Made by a program: the position numbers and the translations under genes. Shown here piece after piece: positions 53,913 to 61,885 of a stretch of 64,000 nucleotides of DNA; the first letter of the stretch is position 1; each line of letters opens with the position of its first letter. The stretch lies in the NCBI GenBank assembly GCA_050944015.1, contig JBMNQG010000003.1, positions 1 to 64,000 of the forward strand, given 5' to 3'. The stretch comes from DUOX01 sp050944015. GTDB taxonomy: Bacteria > Bacillota > Clostridia > Oscillospirales > Oscillospiraceae. The notes below the pieces were generated by a model. The model searched no databases. It was not told the DNA's origin and saw nothing but the letters and a program-made list of their open reading frames with translations.

Positions 53913-55026
53913 CCTGGACCGCCTCCAATTCTCCCGCGCTGTTAATTCTCAGCACCTGTCGGGCTCGAACGCCCCGCGGGGCGCATTTTTCCGCCCTGAC
54001 CCTGAATCCCCTGGAAATCAAGGATGAAACCGCGCCGGCCACCGCCGGCCCCGGCGCCTCCCCGTAAAGGAGCAGGACGTCCGCGTCGTATTCCCTAGGC
54101 TCGTGAAAGACCCTGTCCAAATCGCTGAGGTACAGGGCAAAGCCCATGGCGGGCTGGGGCTTCCCGAAACGGCGCAGCAAATTGTCGTACCGTCCCCCGG
54201 CCAGGACAGCCCGGGGGGCTTCCCGGACATATCCCCGGAACACGATTCCGTTATAGTAGTCCAGGTCGTTTATTACGGAAAAATCCAGATATGCCTTTTC
54301 CGCCCCTTCAAACTGCCTGAGCGTCTCCTCCAGCTCCTGCAGCTCCTGCAGGGCGTTGCGCATCTCCCCGTCCAGGCAGAGTCCGGCGGCCTCCTCCAGC
54401 GCGCGCCCCAAAGGGCCGCGTATTTGGGCAACGGACGTGAGGGTTTCCCGCGCGTCCCTGCCCCCGGGCAGGCTGCCGGCAATTTTGGCTATCTCAGTCC
54501 TGTTCTTGCTCCGCAGTGCTTCCAGAACCCTTCCGGTGCTCCGCTCGTCCAGCTCCAGAGCCCTTATCAGCCCGGCTATAAAGCCCATGTGGCTGATATC
54601 CAGGGTATATTCCCGGCTTATAGCCTCAAGGCTCGCCAGTGCCAGGCCCACTACCTCCGCCTGGGCGTACCCGCGCCCGGCTCCTATGTATTCCAGCCCC
54701 ATCTGGCGGATTTCTCTGTATTCGCCGCCGCCGTATTCTAGCCTGAATACGTTTTCATTGTAGTACAGCTTCAGTGTGTCTATATCTGCGCCGGTGTTTT
54801 TGACTATGCTTATAGTCACGTCGGGCTTGAGAGCCATAAGCCGCCCGGCGGCGTCCGTAAAGGTTATTACGCCCTCGTTCCTGAGAAAATGCCTGTTTTC
54901 CATGTACAGGTCGTAGGGCTCGAAGCTACCCATGCGGTACCTGGAATAACCGTAGCTTTCGTAAAGAACCCTCAGCCTCAGCGGCAACTGCTCGGCCTTG
55001 GGCAGTAGCCTTGTCAGTTGGTCCAA
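53905..55026 (-). CDS. hisZ: ATP phosphoribosyltransferase regulatory subunit
   Basis: A histidyl-tRNA-synthetase paralogue that forms the regulatory part of short-form HisG. The 373-residue protein keeps class II synthetase motifs (MALKPDVTISIVKN, GGRYDNLLRRFG) but has no anticodon-binding domain, as expected of HisZ. The start is a TTG, with GGAGAAGG about 6 bases upstream. First gene of the his operon, with its own promoter and dyad. Confidence 0.94.
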   Translation of the reverse strand: MDQLTRLLPKAEQLPLRLRVLYESYGYSRYRMGSFEPYDLYMENRHFLRNEGVITFTDAAGRLMALKPDVTISIVKNTGADIDTLKLYYNENVFRLEYGGGEYREIRQMGLEYIGAGRGYAQAEVVGLALASLEAISREYTLDISHMGFIAGLIRALELDERSTGRVLEALRSKNRTEIAKIAGSLPGGRDARETLTSVAQIRGPLGRALEEAAGLCLDGEMRNALQELQELEETLRQFEGAEKAYLDFSVINDLDYYNGIVFRGYVREAPRAVLAGGRYDNLLRRFGKPQPAMGFALYLSDLDRVFHEPREYDADVLLLYGEAPGPAVAGAVSSLISRGFRVRAEKCAPRGVRARQVLRINSAGELEAVQDD

Positions 55027-55062
55027 AGCGCCTTCTCCTTTTCTCCTAGAAAAATTTAACTT

Positions 55063-55091
55063 AGACTAACACACTTTAGCCCGTTAGTCAA
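55063..55091 (-). promoter_or_regulatory. his operon promoter with overlapping 7-bp dyad
   Basis: On the minus strand TTGACT (55086-55091) and TAGTCT (55063-55068) are 17 bases apart. A perfect dyad GACTAAC (55064-55070) / GTTAGTC (55083-55089), with a 12-base spacer, covers the end of the -35 and the whole -10 box. Such placement strongly suggests a repressor operator for the his genes; the protein is not identified here. Confidence 0.7.
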
Positions 55092-55169
55092 GTATCATAT
55101 TAGCGAAATATCATATTAAACTGCTAAAATATTTTAATAATATCCAATAAATATTAAATGGAGGTTGAA

Positions 55170-55198
55170 TTGACAACGTGAGTATGCTAGTATATACA
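55170..55198 (+). promoter_or_regulatory. Promoter of the sugar ABC transporter
   Basis: A perfect TTGACA (55170-55175) and TATACA (55193-55198) with a 17-base spacer, about 73 bases before the start of the ATPase gene. Confidence 0.75.
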
Positions 55199-55207
55199 TT
55201 GTTAAAA

Positions 55208-55237
55208 AACGTTCAAATTTTTGTTTACAAGAACGTT
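55208..55237. promoter_or_regulatory. Dyad downstream of the sugar transporter promoter
   Basis: AACGTTC (55208-55214) and GAACGTT (55231-55237) form a perfect 7-bp inverted repeat with 16 bases between. It begins about 10 bases after the -10 box. A repressor operator is likely by position; no regulator gene is adjacent. Confidence 0.5.
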
Positions 55238-55271
55238 AAGTTTGTGCGAATTTTGGTTTGGAGGTGCCATT

Positions 55272-56807
55272 TTGGAGAAGCAAAGACGCCCGCTCATTGA
55301 ACTCCGGGATATTACAAAGACATTCCCGGGCGTAAAGGCACTGAGCAATGTCTCCTTTGATATATATCCGGGGGAATTTCATGCTCTGTGTGGCGAAAAC
55401 GGCGCGGGTAAGTCCACTCTCATTAAGGTGATGACTGGGGCTCATCAGCCTGATTCCGGTAAAATCATTGTAGACGGCGAGGAAGTGCACTTCACCTCTC
55501 CTCAGCAGGCCATAGAAAAAGGCATAGCCTGCATTTACCAGGAACTTACCATTGCCCCTCAGCTTGACGTGGCGAAAAACATGTTCCTGGGTAACATGTT
55601 TTTCGACAAATTCGGGACGCTTGACCTTAAAAGGCTATATAAGGACACCAAGGAAATCCTAACGGATTACATAGGACTGAAGGTGTCCCCCAAGACTCTT
55701 GCCGGCGAGCTTTCCGTTGGCCAGCAGCAGATGATTGAGATAGGCCGTGCTCTTACCCGCCACGCCAGGGTAATTATAATGGACGAGCCCACGTCCTCCC
55801 TGTCCGAGGCCGAGACCGAGACGCTGTTCAAGCTCATAAAGATGCTGAAAGATGACAACGTGGCCATAGTCTACATCAGCCACAAGCTGGACGAGGTAAT
55901 GCAGCTGGCGGACAGAATCACCGTCATCAGGGACGGGCAGAACATTATTACAATGAACACCAGCGATACCACCCAGGAAAAGCTCATCTCCCACATGATA
56001 GGCCGTGAGCTTGAAAACCTTTACCAGAAGTCCCCCGCCCAGCAGGGCGATGTGGTTCTGGAGGTTAAGAACCTTACCAGCAAGGGCGTGTTCGAGGACA
56101 TTTCCTTCAACGTAAAGGCCGGAGAGATTGTGGGCTTTTTTGGCCTTGTGGGCGCCGGGCGGTCCGAAATCATGCGGGCTATCTTCGGCGTGGACAAATA
56201 CGATTCCGGCGAAGTGTACATTTGCGGCAAGAAGCTCCCGCCGGGCAATCCAACTGCGGCCATCGAATCGGGCCTAGGCTTCGCCACCGAGGACCGCAAG
56301 AAAGAGGGCCTCATGCTTCGCTTGTCGGTGCTTCTGAACATGAGTCTGGTCAAACTACCGCACATATCCAAACTGGGCGTTATTAACGCCGCCAAGCAGA
56401 GGGAGCTTGTGGATCAGTACATAAAGAGCATCAGCATCAAAACTCCAAACGTAGAGCAGCTTGTCGGGAACCTGTCGGGCGGCAACCAGCAGAAAGTCGT
56501 CGTTGCAAAGTGGCTTATGATGAGCCCCAAGGTTCTGATTGTCGACGAACCGACGAGGGGCATTGACGTGGGTTCAAAATCCGAGATTTACGGGCTTTTG
56601 AACGACCTTGCCCATCAGGGTGTGGCCATAATTGTCGTTTCCTCCGAAATTGAGGAGATTATGGGTATCTGTGACAGGGTCATAACCATTTGCGAGGGTA
56701 ATCTTACTGCCTCTCTGGACATTAAGAACCTCAAGAGTGAAACTGTCCTTGCCGCTGCTCTTGGCAAGACGGATATTATACGCAGTGCAGAGGGGGCAGA
56801 ACTATGA
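55272..56807 (+). CDS. Sugar ABC transporter ATPase (RbsA/MglA type)
   Basis: A 511-residue protein with two fused ABC domains, as in ribose and galactoside importers. The first has Walker A GENGAGKST and signature LSVGQQQ; the second has the degenerate Walker A GLVGAGRSE and signature LSGGNQQKV, the normal arrangement. The start is TTG at 55272, with GGAGGTG upstream; an extension to 55221 lacks support. It overlaps the first permease gene by 4 bases. Sugar identity is unknown. Confidence 0.95.
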   Translation: MEKQRRPLIELRDITKTFPGVKALSNVSFDIYPGEFHALCGENGAGKSTLIKVMTGAHQPDSGKIIVDGEEVHFTSPQQAIEKGIACIYQELTIAPQLDVAKNMFLGNMFFDKFGTLDLKRLYKDTKEILTDYIGLKVSPKTLAGELSVGQQQMIEIGRALTRHARVIIMDEPTSSLSEAETETLFKLIKMLKDDNVAIVYISHKLDEVMQLADRITVIRDGQNIITMNTSDTTQEKLISHMIGRELENLYQKSPAQQGDVVLEVKNLTSKGVFEDISFNVKAGEIVGFFGLVGAGRSEIMRAIFGVDKYDSGEVYICGKKLPPGNPTAAIESGLGFATEDRKKEGLMLRLSVLLNMSLVKLPHISKLGVINAAKQRELVDQYIKSISIKTPNVEQLVGNLSGGNQQKVVVAKWLMMSPKVLIVDEPTRGIDVGSKSEIYGLLNDLAHQGVAIIVVSSEIEEIMGICDRVITICEGNLTASLDIKNLKSETVLAAALGKTDIIRSAEGAEL

Positions 56808-57802
56808 ATACGGGATCAAAGCTCAAGTCGGGATGGAAAAAGTTCATGTCCATGAACGGAAGCGGCGTCTTCCTGGCTCTTATCGCCTTCATCATTCTCG
56901 TTTCAATCTTAGCGCCAAGAGTTACCGGCGGCAGCTTTTTAACGTGGACGAACATTATACAGGTCTTCCGCCAGCAGACCTACATAGGCATAATCGCCTG
57001 CGGAATGACCCTTATCATGATTACCGGAAACATCGATTTGTCCGTGGGCAGCCAGCTTACAATGATGACCGTTTTGTGCGCGCAGTTCAGCAAGGAAATG
57101 GGCGCATGGACGATTCCTCTGACGCTGCTTATCGGCCTGGGCTGCGGACTGGTCAACGGCCTTCTGGTGGGACGGTACGGGCTCAACGCCTTTATTACCA
57201 CCCTAGGCACCGGGTCGGTTTACGGGGCGCTGACACTGATACTGGTCTCCGGGCATACGGTTCGCGCCGAAATTCCCATATTGGACTATATCGGAAAAGG
57301 TTCGCTTTTTGGCGTCATTCCCGTTCCGGTTGTAATACTTCTGGTAGTTGTGCTTATATTTGCGTTCCTGCTGAAACGTACGGTCTTCGGACAGCGTCTA
57401 TATGCCATAGGCGCCAACATCACAGCCGCCCGCTATTCGGGCATCAAGTACCGTCGGGAAGTGGCCATCACCTACATACTTACCGGCCTGTGCTGCGCCC
57501 TGGCGTCCATAGTTCTGATTTCAAGGTCCGTTTCAGCCAACCCCCAGATAGGCGCCAGCAAGGAAATGGACATCATTCTGGCGGTTGTTCTGGGCGGCAC
57601 CAGCATCCTGGGCGGCAAGGGTTCCATCTGGGGAACCGTGGTGGGCTTCCTGTTCATAGGGTTCATGTCCTCCGGATTTACCTTCCTGGCTTTCAACCAG
57701 TATATGCAGTGGATTATCATGGGTGTAATTCTTCTTATCTCTCTGGCAATTGACGTGTCCAAAGAAAGGGGGCGTAAGCTGTGGAAAAGAACAAGCAAAT
57801 GA
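56804..57802 (+). CDS. Sugar ABC transporter permease 1 (RbsC type)
   Basis: A 332-residue membrane protein of the BPD_transp_2 family. Its conserved MITGNIDLSVGSQLTMMTVL, NGLLVGRYGLNAFITTLG and VVLGGTSILGGKGSIWGT match ribose/galactoside permeases. It overlaps the second permease by 22 bases. Two permease genes imply a heterodimeric channel. Confidence 0.94.
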   Translation: MNTGSKLKSGWKKFMSMNGSGVFLALIAFIILVSILAPRVTGGSFLTWTNIIQVFRQQTYIGIIACGMTLIMITGNIDLSVGSQLTMMTVLCAQFSKEMGAWTIPLTLLIGLGCGLVNGLLVGRYGLNAFITTLGTGSVYGALTLILVSGHTVRAEIPILDYIGKGSLFGVIPVPVVILLVVVLIFAFLLKRTVFGQRLYAIGANITAARYSGIKYRREVAITYILTGLCCALASIVLISRSVSANPQIGASKEMDIILAVVLGGTSILGGKGSIWGTVVGFLFIGFMSSGFTFLAFNQYMQWIIMGVILLISLAIDVSKERGRKLWKRTSK

Positions 57803-58764
57803 GCCCCACTGCAAAGAAGATGAAGCAGCTCCTCTTTAGTTACAATTCCGTGCTCATCTTCGTGTTACTCCTTATTATCGGTTCATTCTTTGTCAATAAG
57901 TTTACAAGAAATTACTCGACCATAATCTTCGAGTCCAGCATTTACGGCTTTATCGCAATCGGCCTTGCCCTGGTTATGATAACCGGAAACATAGACCTGT
58001 CCGTGGGATTCCAGGCCGCGACGGCCGCCGTCGTTGTAATTCTGACGTGCAACGCCACAGGCAGCCTGGTGGCTGCGGTGATTGCAGCCCTTGTCTGCGG
58101 TGCCCTCATGGGCGCCCTGAACGGCATAGCGGTTACAAGCTTCGGCATTAACCCGCTGATTGCCACCATTGCCTCAAACTATATCTACAAGGGCGTTGTA
58201 TATTTCTTTACAAAGGACGGCTCAATTTATCCCGAAGGCGAGCTGCGCGCCGCGCTCAAGAACTCCATCGCAAAGCTCAGCTTCTTCGATACGAAGGTTT
58301 TGACCCTGACGGTTATAATCTTTGTCGTAATACTTGCCCTGCTTTATTTCATAATGAGGAAGACCAATTTCGGCAACAACCTCTACATTACCGGCGACAA
58401 CGCCGAAGCCGGCAAGCTGGCGGGCATCAACGTCAAGCGCGTATCCTTCCTCGCCTATGTGCTTTGCGGCATCAGCTGCGGCGTGGCCGGCCTGTTCCTC
58501 GCCTCCAACCAGGGAGCGGCCATTTATACTCTCGGCGAAGGCCGCGACGTGTTCGCCATTTCAGCCTGCGTAATCGGCGGAATCAAGATGGCCGGCGGCA
58601 AGGGAACAATGCTTAACGTGCTGCTGGGTATACTAATTATGCGCATGATATCCACGGCAATGAACCTGCTGCTTATTCCGTCCGCATGGGTCGATTTTGT
58701 CTCGGGCGTTCTGCTCATAGTAGTGCTCTTTATAGATAAATTGACCTCCGTCAAGGCAAAATAA
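57781..58764 (+). CDS. Sugar ABC transporter permease 2 (RbsC type)
   Basis: A 327-residue permease of the same family (MITGNIDLSVGFQAATAAVV, NGIAVTSFGINPLIATIAS, IGGIKMAGGKGTMLN), clearly a paralogue of permease 1. The start is a GTG at 57781, inside the end of permease 1. It probably pairs with permease 1. Confidence 0.93.
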   Translation: MEKNKQMSPTAKKMKQLLFSYNSVLIFVLLLIIGSFFVNKFTRNYSTIIFESSIYGFIAIGLALVMITGNIDLSVGFQAATAAVVVILTCNATGSLVAAVIAALVCGALMGALNGIAVTSFGINPLIATIASNYIYKGVVYFFTKDGSIYPEGELRAALKNSIAKLSFFDTKVLTLTVIIFVVILALLYFIMRKTNFGNNLYITGDNAEAGKLAGINVKRVSFLAYVLCGISCGVAGLFLASNQGAAIYTLGEGRDVFAISACVIGGIKMAGGKGTMLNVLLGILIMRMISTAMNLLLIPSAWVDFVSGVLLIVVLFIDKLTSVKAK

Positions 58765-58821
58765 GGTTTATGAAAGCCTTTACAGGCTTCATAATACAAA
58801 AAAGTTGAAAGGATGAACAAG

Positions 58822-59868
58822 ATGAAAAAAATCATTGCTTTGCTTCTCGCGCTTGTCATGCTCTTCTCATTTGCGGCATGCGGCGGCAAGGGTGATACGA
58901 AAACACCTCCCGCATCCGGGAACGAAGACACCCAGACTCCCACTGATGATAAGACGGGTGACAAGGAACCTGCCCTTGCAGCAGACCGCAATGGAGACGG
59001 TAAGGTAACCATAGCTTACTCCGCCATTGCATACTCCATTGCAGTCCTTCCCCAGTTCCTGTACTCGAACCTTGAAGCCAACTGTAAAGAGCGTGGCTGG
59101 GAGTTCCTCCCCCTCGCTGCCGAGGGTGACGCTGCTCTCCAGGGCGAGCAGGTTGAGCAGCTCATCCAGCAGGATCCCGACTATTTCGTCCTCTTCCCCG
59201 CCGACCCCAAGCTGGCTGTTGACTGGGTCACATCCATAGCCGATGCCGGTATCCCCTGCATCACTCTGCACACCGACGTTGCTGAAGAAGGCCGCGAGAA
59301 TGTCATGGCCTACTGCGGACCCAACAACTATCAGATGGCTGCCGATATCGCCAAGGCTATTATTGAGCGCAACGGCGCCGATGCCGGCCTCAAAATCATT
59401 GAAATTGGCGGCGTGCCCGTACAGTCCGACTATATCGAGCGTGTTGCCGGCTTTGACGAGTACATCAAGGCCAATTCCAACTACGAGATTCTCGGCATTG
59501 AGTGGGCCTACTCCAACAGGGCGGACGCCCAGAGCTACGTCGAGAACTTCATCTCCACCTATGGCGACCAGATCAACGTCCTCATGGGCTTCGACGATGA
59601 CCTTACCCTCGGCGGTGTAAACGCTTTTAAGGCTGCCAACATGACCGACGTTCAGGTCTATTCCATCACCGGCCAGAAGGAAGCCATCCAGGCCATTAAG
59701 GACGGCAGCATGACCCTTACCGCCTACTATTCCACCGCTGACACCTGCGCTGAAGTTTTCAATGTAATCGAGAAGCTTGCAGCCGGTGAAGAGGTCGAAT
59801 ACTTCCACTACACCAACACGCCTCACATAACCGCTGAGAACGCAGATCAGTTCGAAGGCGAATTCTAA
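58822..59868 (+). CDS. Sugar-binding lipoprotein
   Basis: The receptor of the transporter, about 348 residues. A lipoprotein signal ends in SFAAC, followed by a Thr/Asp linker and a Peripla_BP_4 domain (LEANCKERGWEFLPL, YFVLFPADPKLAVDWV, YSITGQKEAIQAIKDGS). A DRNGDGKV segment just before the domain resembles a calcium-binding loop. I prefer the ATG at 58822, since for 58813 the AAAGG lies too close. The gene comes last in the operon. Confidence 0.92.
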   Translation: MKKIIALLLALVMLFSFAACGGKGDTKTPPASGNEDTQTPTDDKTGDKEPALAADRNGDGKVTIAYSAIAYSIAVLPQFLYSNLEANCKERGWEFLPLAAEGDAALQGEQVEQLIQQDPDYFVLFPADPKLAVDWVTSIADAGIPCITLHTDVAEEGRENVMAYCGPNNYQMAADIAKAIIERNGADAGLKIIEIGGVPVQSDYIERVAGFDEYIKANSNYEILGIEWAYSNRADAQSYVENFISTYGDQINVLMGFDDDLTLGGVNAFKAANMTDVQVYSITGQKEAIQAIKDGSMTLTAYYSTADTCAEVFNVIEKLAAGEEVEYFHYTNTPHITAENADQFEGEF

Positions 59869-59881
59869 ACCAAACAGCAAG

Positions 59882-59912
59882 GGCGGCAAGCAGGAAACTG
59901 CTTGCCGCTTTA
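59882..59912 (+). terminator. Terminator of the sugar transporter operon
   Basis: A stem GCGGCAAGCAG / CTGCTTGCCGC with a 4-base loop, then TTTATTTAT. Confidence 0.88.
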
Positions 59913-59935
59913 TTTATATGAGTGCATATAAAAAC

Positions 59936-59968
59936 AACCGGGAATGTACCAATTATACATTCCCGGTT
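59936..59968 (-). terminator. Terminator of infC-rpmI-rplT
   Basis: A stem AACCGGGAATGTA / TACATTCCCGGTT with a 7-base loop, T rich on both sides, 16 bases after the rplT stop. Confidence 0.88.
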
Positions 59969-59983
59969 ATTTTATTGATTAAA

Positions 59984-60343
59984 TCAGCCGTTAAGTGCGG
60001 CCTTAGCCTTCTCGGTAAGAGCCGTAAAGGCTGCGGGGTCGTGAATCGCAGTCTCGGAAAGCATCTTGCGGTTCATATCTATACCGGCCAGCTTGAGCCC
60101 GTGCATAAAGGTGGAATAATTCATGCCGTTCATCTTGCAGGCGGCGCTGATGCGGGTAATCCACAGTCTGCGGAAGTTCCTCTTGTTCTGCTTCCTGCTT
60201 ACGTAGGCGTAGCTGAGAGACTTCATTACCGCCTGGTTGGCCATTTTAAAGTGTTTGGATTTTGCGCCCCAGTAGCCTTTTGCCATACCGAGGATCTTTT
60301 TTCTTCTCTTGCGCGTCGCCATTGCGCCTTTAACTCTAGCCAT
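59984..60343 (-). CDS. rplT: Ribosomal protein L20
   Basis: A 50S subunit assembly protein that in Firmicutes also represses its own operon through the leader RNA. The 119-residue basic protein begins MARVKGAMATRKRRKK and has the family-typical RQNKRNFRRLWITRISAA. Last gene of infC-rpmI-rplT. Confidence 0.98.
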   Translation of the reverse strand: MARVKGAMATRKRRKKILGMAKGYWGAKSKHFKMANQAVMKSLSYAYVSRKQNKRNFRRLWITRISAACKMNGMNYSTFMHGLKLAGIDMNRKMLSETAIHDPAAFTALTEKAKAALNG

Positions 60344-60357
60344 CTTTCAAATCCTCC

Positions 60358-60555
60358 TTACTTGTATGGAATCATGCGCTTGATAGCAGATACGTTGGTG
60401 GCATCTGCATAGGCGCCCTGGCGGAGGCCTCTTTTGCGCTTTGATGTCTTTTTGGTTAGAATATGGCTTTTATAAGCGTGAGAACGCTTAACTTTCCCGT
60501 GCTTTGTAATTTTAAACCTCTTTTTAGCACCGGAGTGGGTTTTAAGTTTAGGCAT
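60358..60555 (-). CDS. rpmI: Ribosomal protein L35
   Basis: A 65-residue basic 50S protein starting MPKLKTHSGAKKRFKITKHG, with GGAG about 8 bases before the ATG. The longer frame to 60687 is an artefact of overlap with infC. It lies 7 bases after infC. Confidence 0.98.
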   Translation of the reverse strand: MPKLKTHSGAKKRFKITKHGKVKRSHAYKSHILTKKTSKRKRGLRQGAYADATNVSAIKRMIPYK

Positions 60556-60562
60556 ATCGTAA

Positions 60563-61108
60563 TTACTCCTTTCCTTGTTCTTTCTTCGGGTTGGGTATGG
60601 CTTTGGGTGAGAGGAACATGACCATATTGCGACCCTCAAGCTTTGGAGGTTTATCCACCGTCGCAATATCCGCGCAAGCAGCCGCAAAATTCTTCAGCAG
60701 CTCCTCACCAAGGTTGGTATGCGCCATTTCCCTGCCCCTGAAGCGAACCGTTACCTTCAGACGATCGCCCTCACGCAGAAACTTTTGCCCGTTGCGAAGC
60801 TTGAAGTTGAAATCGTTTGCTCCGATGCTGGGTGACATGCGGATTTCCTTAACCTCAATGACGTGCTGTTTCTTTTTCGCTTCCTTTTCCCTTTTGCTTT
60901 GCTCAAAACGGTATTTACCGTAGTCCATGACCTTGCAAACAGGCGGATTGGAGCTGGGTGAGATTTTGACCAGGTCAAGGTCATGCTCGTAAGCAATCTT
61001 AAGCGCGGCCTCACTGCTCATTATTCCAAGTTGTTCGCCAGTCTCACTGATAAGCCTTACCTCTTTATCGCGGATTTCTTCATTAACCTGATATGTCAAG
61101 TTTGCGAT
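60563..61108 (-). CDS. infC: Translation initiation factor IF-3, AUC start
   Basis: Binds the 30S subunit and checks start codons. The 181-residue protein has the N domain (QVNEEIRDKEVRLISETGEQ) and C domain (RPLKV-type KVTVRFRGREMAHTNLG). GGAGGTG lies 7 bases before an in-frame ATC at 61108. The first ordinary start, a TTG at 61099, is 16 bases away, which is too far. An AUC start therefore fits best. E. coli infC uses AUU for autocontrol, so the same logic may apply here; start choice is inference. Confidence 0.92.
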   Translation of the reverse strand: MANLTYQVNEEIRDKEVRLISETGEQLGIMSSEAALKIAYEHDLDLVKISPSSNPPVCKVMDYGKYRFEQSKREKEAKKKQHVIEVKEIRMSPSIGANDFNFKLRNGQKFLREGDRLKVTVRFRGREMAHTNLGEELLKNFAAACADIATVDKPPKLEGRNMVMFLSPKAIPNPKKEQGKE

Positions 61109-61290
61109 ACTTAAACACCTCCATGTAAATTCCCAGAGCTATACCCCTAGATGTAAAAAATGCGAATGCACCCGGCATCCGCACACAACAAAACACATTA
61201 ACTCCCTTCGGAGATTAACAGTCTTATTAACCGCGGCTACCTTCGTAGCCGGGTGAGGACGGATACCAACCGTGCCTGCTTTATTATAAC
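61109..61290 (-). promoter_or_regulatory. L20-type leader with terminator
   Basis: The 5' leader of infC-rpmI-rplT, about 180 bases. It carries a CCCGGCTACGAAGGTAGCCG hairpin and an AATCTCCGAAGGGAG hairpin. It then forms a terminator stem TGCGGATGC / GCATTCGCA with six T (61155-61183), ahead of the infC ribosome site. The layout matches the L20 leader attenuators of Firmicutes, in which L20 binding favours the terminator. I did not model the pseudoknot. Confidence 0.75.
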
Positions 61291-61297
61291 GCAAGTT

Positions 61298-61326
61298 ATT
61301 GTATCAGTATTTTCGCAGTATGTCAA
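61298..61326 (-). promoter_or_regulatory. Promoter of infC-rpmI-rplT
   Basis: A perfect TTGACA (61321-61326) and TACAAT (61298-61303) on the minus strand, 17 bases apart. A second TATAAT lies about 15 bases downstream. Confidence 0.75.
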
Positions 61327-61471
61327 GGGTTTCGACTTTATTTTTTCCACGTTTAGCATGGTTTAGTCAGGCCATGGGCGCCCGGCCTCTGCCCTTCCCT
61401 TTTAAGCGGTTTTGTTGTTTGGGATGATTAAAATTGCTAATTTGGGCAATGCTAAAACGGGGGTAGTTAGT

Positions 61472-61882
61472 ATGTTGCTTTTCGAGCTGACAACAGTATA
61501 TGCATTAGGAGCATTGAGCTACGGAGCAATCGAACTTATCTGGCGCGGGTTCACCCACTGGACAATGCCCCTCACCGGCGGATTGTGCTTTCTGTTTTTA
61601 TATATAATAGCCACCAGGTTCCAGGTTCCTCTCTGGAAGAAATGGGTTTTAAGCGCCGTTGTGATAACAACGGTGGAGTTTTTGGTGGGCATAATCGTAA
61701 ACATAAAGCTGGGCTGGCGGGTGTGGGACTATTCCGACCGCGCCTTTAACCTGATGGGGCAGATTTGCCTGCTGTTTACATTTTACTGGTTCCTGCTGGC
61801 TATTCCAGGAGTGGGGCTGTGCGGCCAGCTGCGAAAACACCTGTTTTCAAACAGGGGCAGCGGCGGCGGGCAGGAGGAATAA
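61472..61882 (+). CDS. Multi-helix membrane protein (CmpB-like ABC permease family)
   Basis: A protein of about 136 residues with four hydrophobic segments. The stretch YGAIELIWRGFTHWTMPLTG resembles the PF06541 family (putative ABC-transporter type IV, CmpB-like), whose function is poorly known. The ATG at 61472 has only a weak upstream GGGGGT; the frame is open to 61412, with another ATG at 61424. No transporter partner is nearby. It converges on deoC. Confidence 0.7.
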   Translation: MLLFELTTVYALGALSYGAIELIWRGFTHWTMPLTGGLCFLFLYIIATRFQVPLWKKWVLSAVVITTVEFLVGIIVNIKLGWRVWDYSDRAFNLMGQICLLFTFYWFLLAIPGVGLCGQLRKHLFSNRGSGGGQEE

Positions 61883-61885
61883 ATT

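Noticed and set aside
56737..57753. Plus-strand open frame of 338 codons in another phase
   Set aside because: Overlaps permease 1 almost fully and its product is Arg/His rich without membrane helices; permease 1 is the real gene.
58867..59889. Minus-strand open frame of 340 codons
   Set aside because: Antisense of the sugar-binding lipoprotein gene.
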